Assembly (NCBI GenBank): GCA_024579835.1
Contig: CP102060.1
Span: 930,001-994,000 of the forward strand
Length of the DNA: 64,000 nt
Source: Clostridiaceae bacterium HFYG-1003
GTDB lineage: Bacteria; Bacillota; Clostridia; Clostridiales; Clostridiaceae
Direction of reading: 5' to 3'
How positions within the stretch are numbered: position 1 is the first letter of the stretch; each line of letters opens with the position of its first letter. The notes under the pieces are model-generated. The model did not search any database and was not told the origin of the DNA. It saw only the letters and a program-made list of their open reading frames with translations. The position numbers and the translations under genes are program-made. Below are positions 61,340-64,000 of the stretch, in pieces.

Positions 61340-62298
61340 TGCACAAAATCCAGCAGGTCTTTGATCAGGGTTACCTTGGTTATCTGGAACAATACGGAAT
61401 GAACTATGAGTCGAACAAAGTGGCAGAGGCGATCATGAGCTGCAAGACACCGGCTATGGGCGGTAACCAGACCATTTGCCAGGACTGCGGCAAAACCCAT
61501 TTCCACTACAATTCCTGCAGAAATCGCCATTGCCCCTGCTGCCAATCCCTGAAAAAGGAAAAATGGATCGATGCCCAAAAGGCAGATGTCATTGATGCTC
61601 CTTATTTCCACGCGGTCTTCACCGTGCCCGAAGAGTTGAACCCACTGATCTATGCCAACAAACGGGCACTCTACAACCTCCTGTACAGCGCCAGCTCGGA
61701 AACTCTGATGGATCTGGCCCGCGACAAAAAGTTTTTAGGTGCGGACATCGGCTTCATCAGTGTCCTTCATACCTGGGGCAGCAACCTGTCGTTTCATCCA
61801 CATATTCACGCGATCGTTCTGGGCGGTGGTCTCACCGATGCCGGTCGATTCGTGACTTCAGGCAAGAAATTTCTCTTTCCCATTAAGGTTGTTTCAAAGC
61901 TCTTTCGAGGCAAATTCCTGGACGGTCTTAAAAAACTCTCACTTAAAAAGACTCTGGCTTTCCCTGGTGAACTGAGCCTGCTCCAATTTCCTCGCGAATT
62001 CAACCAATTCCTGACGAAGCTTTATGCCAAAGAATGGATTCCCTACCTCAAAGAACCGTTCAAATCCGCGGACCAGGTGATTGAGTATTTGGGCCGATAT
62101 ACGCATCGTATCGCCATCAGCAACTCCAGGATCCTTGAGGTCGGCGACAAATCGGTTACTTTTGGGGTGAAGGACTACAAAACCGGTACGAAAAAAACGC
62201 TCACTCTTGGGCATGAGGAATTTATCCGAAGATTCCTCATGCATGTTCTTCCAAAGGGATTCGTCAAAATCCGGCATTACGGATCTGACGGGAGTTGA
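61339..62298 (+). CDS. IS91-family HUH/Y2 transposase with N-terminal zinc ribbon
   Basis: 319 residues. It opens with a zinc-binding domain (CQDCGKTHFHYNSCRNRHCPCCQ). The HUH site is HPHIHAIVLGGG and the two-tyrosine motif YLGRYTHRIAISNSR has Tyr-x3-Tyr. The family transposes by rolling-circle replication without target duplication. The end GFVKIRHYGSDGS is shorter than usual, and another frame continues after 62290, so the C-terminus may have been shifted; the catalytic core is intact. Coupled to the recombinase upstream. Confidence 0.85.
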   Translation: MHKIQQVFDQGYLGYLEQYGMNYESNKVAEAIMSCKTPAMGGNQTICQDCGKTHFHYNSCRNRHCPCCQSLKKEKWIDAQKADVIDAPYFHAVFTVPEELNPLIYANKRALYNLLYSASSETLMDLARDKKFLGADIGFISVLHTWGSNLSFHPHIHAIVLGGGLTDAGRFVTSGKKFLFPIKVVSKLFRGKFLDGLKKLSLKKTLAFPGELSLLQFPREFNQFLTKLYAKEWIPYLKEPFKSADQVIEYLGRYTHRIAISNSRILEVGDKSVTFGVKDYKTGTKKTLTLGHEEFIRRFLMHVLPKGFVKIRHYGSDGS

Positions 62299-62657
62299 AC
62301 TTCTCAACTGCTTATACGGGATCGACGTCAATTGTTGCAGGCATTGGGGAAGTTCAAACATCCGGCGACAAAGTCTCGCCAATGTTAAAAGGATCAAATG
62401 ACCAAGGGCCCCGATGCAAAAAAAGCTCCACCCAGGTGGGGCTGCGAAGCATCCCCTTTTTTTCCAACGATGTTCCAATTCCAAAGTTTTAGAGAGTGGA
62501 GACAGCTCTTTTGCCTGATCCACGAGGCGGTGGGTTTGATTGAATCCCCATAGCAGGATCCAGTTCACGCGATTGTGTCCAATAGGAAAAATTGCTTCGG
62601 GTCATCAATGCTTCACTGCATTTGATGGCTTTTTATTTTCCCCGAATCAATTCTTTT

Positions 62658-62661
62658 CTAA
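62658..62661. repeat. Left target duplication CTAA of the IS5 element
   Basis: CTAA immediately before the left inverted repeat, matched by CTAA at 63881-63884. Confidence 0.8.
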
Positions 62662-63880
62662 GGAAACACTGATTATTTGAGGTTAACGTTTCCCAGTTCG
62701 GTCATTATGTTGTTTTTTTGCTCATGGGAGCACAAAAATGCTGGATTTTAGTGCGATTTCAGCCCGTTTTGTGGGCTAACCCCCAATTTTGGGCGCACTT
62801 ATCCCATGCAGAATTCTTTCGTTCGTTTTGCACGAATACAATTCAACAAATTGGCGCTGGCAAACAAGATGTTGAATCTATTCAAATTTTTGCTGATCCC
62901 CCGATAAACTACTTTGGCATAACCAAAGAACCGTTTGACGATCAAAAATGGGTGCTCCACTTTGCTTCGAACGGATGATTTGCGTTGTTCAATTGCCCGG
63001 TCCCACTGGATCCCGGGATAGTTCTTATTGGTCTTGATCTTGGAAGGGCGAACATTGCTGCGAAATTCAATAGTAGATAAGTGCGGATCCTCGGTGAATT
63101 CTTTTCTTGACTCGACTCCATTATAGCCGGAATCTCCGTAAGCTACTTCATCATCGGGACGAATCAGTTTGTGTGTCTCGTTTATGTCATGGACATTGGC
63201 CGCAGTCCCTGTGACTGTATGGACATACCCACTGCCGGCGCAAACTCCGGTATGAACCTTCATCCCAAAGTACCACTGATTGCCTTTCTTTGTCTGGTGC
63301 ATCTCAGGGTCTCGTTCTCCCGTCTGGTTCTTGGTAGAACTGGGGGCTGCAATAATGGTGGCATCCACGATGGTGCCGCCATGCATCATTAGTCCGGCAG
63401 ATTCCAAGCGTCTGGTGACATCATGAAAGATCTTCTCCCCCAAGAGATGGCTTTCCATTAAATGGCGAAAGTGAAGAAGCGTGGTTGCGTCAGGCACTTG
63501 CTGCGAGATGAAGTCCAGCCGCATGAATTTGCGCATGGCATAACTGTCATAGATGGCGTCTTCCATTGCAACATCGGAGAGGTTAAACCAATTTTGCATC
63601 AGGTACATCCGAAGCATTGTTTCAATTTCGATGGGCTTTCTGCCGCGTTTTCCCTGAGGATAGTAGGGGCGAATCATCTCGACCCAATCTTTCCAGGGAA
63701 TGATAGTTTCCATAGAATCAAGAAACTCTTCTCTCTTTGTAGTCTTGCGGCGATGTGCGTATTCAAAATCACTGAAAGTCTGCTGCTTCATAAGAAAAAC
63801 CTCGCTGGTAACGTAATACTTAAATTATATCGTGAGAGCGTTCCTCAGAGTTACAGAAAACAGAATTAATCAGCGTTTCC
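62662..63880 (-). mobile_element. Complete IS5-family insertion sequence
   Basis: 1219 bp. The ends are GGAAACACTGATTA and the complement of TAATCAGCGTTTCC, one mismatch in 14. A 4-bp CTAA duplication flanks both sides, the target type of the IS5 group. One intact transposase gene on the minus strand. Confidence 0.92.
62799..63791 (-). CDS. IS5-family transposase
   Basis: 330 residues. The N-terminal domain contains MIRPYYPQGKRGRKPIEIETMLRMYLMQNWFNLSDVAMEDAIYDS. The DDE core has the first Asp in GTIVDATIIAAPSSTKN, the second in VAYGDSGYNGVESR, and the C-terminal Glu in KVEHPFLIVKRFFGYAKVVYRGI after SSVRS. This is the IS5 layout with the YREK-like signature region. It lies inside complete inverted repeats, so the element could still move. 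Confidence 0.92.
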   Translation of the reverse strand: MKQQTFSDFEYAHRRKTTKREEFLDSMETIIPWKDWVEMIRPYYPQGKRGRKPIEIETMLRMYLMQNWFNLSDVAMEDAIYDSYAMRKFMRLDFISQQVPDATTLLHFRHLMESHLLGEKIFHDVTRRLESAGLMMHGGTIVDATIIAAPSSTKNQTGERDPEMHQTKKGNQWYFGMKVHTGVCAGSGYVHTVTGTAANVHDINETHKLIRPDDEVAYGDSGYNGVESRKEFTEDPHLSTIEFRSNVRPSKIKTNKNYPGIQWDRAIEQRKSSVRSKVEHPFLIVKRFFGYAKVVYRGISKNLNRFNILFASANLLNCIRAKRTKEFCMG

Positions 63881-64000
63881 CTAACTAATTATACGCAATA
63901 AAGATTTCATCAAAATGTCAAGATTGAATGCAATCCATGAATAATATTTGAACTAACTAGAGACTGCTGAATGGGTCCGGAACATAGTGTTCAAGCCACT
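63881..64000. other. Right target duplication CTAA and AT-rich right margin
   Basis: CTAA at 63881-63884 is the right target copy. The remaining bases are AT-rich with no gene, hairpin or RNA recognised. Confidence 0.6.

Larger units (their letters stand above)
60240..62580 (+). mobile_element. Recombinase plus IS91-type transposase unit (ends not exactly defined)
   Basis: The tyrosine recombinase and HUH transposase form one unit with a hairpin-bearing left flank (60272-60355) and hairpin sequences on the right, for example CCCACCT/AGGTGGG-like bases near 62430. IS91-type elements lack inverted ends and target duplications, so the borders given are approximate. The 62299-62657 stretch between it and the IS5 element has no gene. 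Confidence 0.55.

Overview
The window suggests a proteolytic, amino-acid-using anaerobe of the Clostridia (Firmicutes), not identifiable to genus from sequence alone. Three secreted proteins carry triplicate cell-wall-binding type 2 (CWB2) modules. Shine-Dalgarno sites are strong, and several TTG starts, intrinsic terminators and a cobalamin riboswitch are present. Most genes are GC-rich. A few islands (the AAA/RloB pair, the 44.9 kb orphan gene, the far right end) are clearly AT-richer and look acquired. No tRNA, rRNA or CRISPR array was seen.

Layout: 0-5.2 kb is the end of a surface-polysaccharide operon (aminotransferase tail, Wzy-like polymerase, GT4 glycosyltransferase, unknown membrane protein, O-antigen-ligase-like protein). 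5.9-21.8 kb is dominated by large secreted proteins (six-Fn3 protein, CWB2 adhesin, CWB2-CAP protein, CWB2 subtilisin-like proteinase) interleaved with an ornithine cyclodeaminase-family enzyme, a glycerate kinase and a methyltransferase. 22.1-28.6 kb is a complete D-allose-type operon: LacI regulator with promoter and palindromic operator, AlsA, AlsC, AlsE, AlsK and, after a 12-bp repeat array, the AlsB lipoprotein. 28.9-30.8 kb is an AbiL/RloAB-like defence pair with a truncated second gene.

30.8-42.6 kb, all on the minus strand, is the most interesting region. A BTAD/AAA/TPR activator precedes an operon encoding the three subunits of a molybdenum hydroxylase (xanthine dehydrogenase family), a BCCT betaine transporter, and two different aromatic-ammonia-lyase homologues. 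Both homologues lack the Ala-Ser-Gly triad that forms the MIO electrophile. MIO-free lyase plus quaternary-amine importer plus heterocycle hydroxylase suggests a catabolic pathway for an amino-acid betaine such as ergothioneine or hercynine, in which trimethylamine is eliminated without MIO. This is inference.

42.8-53.6 kb holds a CsoR-type regulator with its operator and a MATE pump, a cobalamin riboswitch feeding a remarkable HemA::OppF chimeric ORF, an M42 peptidase, two paralogous M20 amidohydrolases and a GNAT. 53.9-64 kb holds a zinc-ribbon membrane protein, an IS30 element with long flanking repeats, a CASTOR/POLLUX-like channel protein, an SH3b-polysaccharide deacetylase, a tyrosine recombinase/IS91-type transposase pair, and a complete IS5 element with CTAA target duplication.

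A second genome-level signal is that more than a dozen gaps between genes contain short degenerate tandem arrays. The unit sequence differs each time and the period runs from 8 to 33 bp. One array enters the 5' end of a gene. They are described one by one below.
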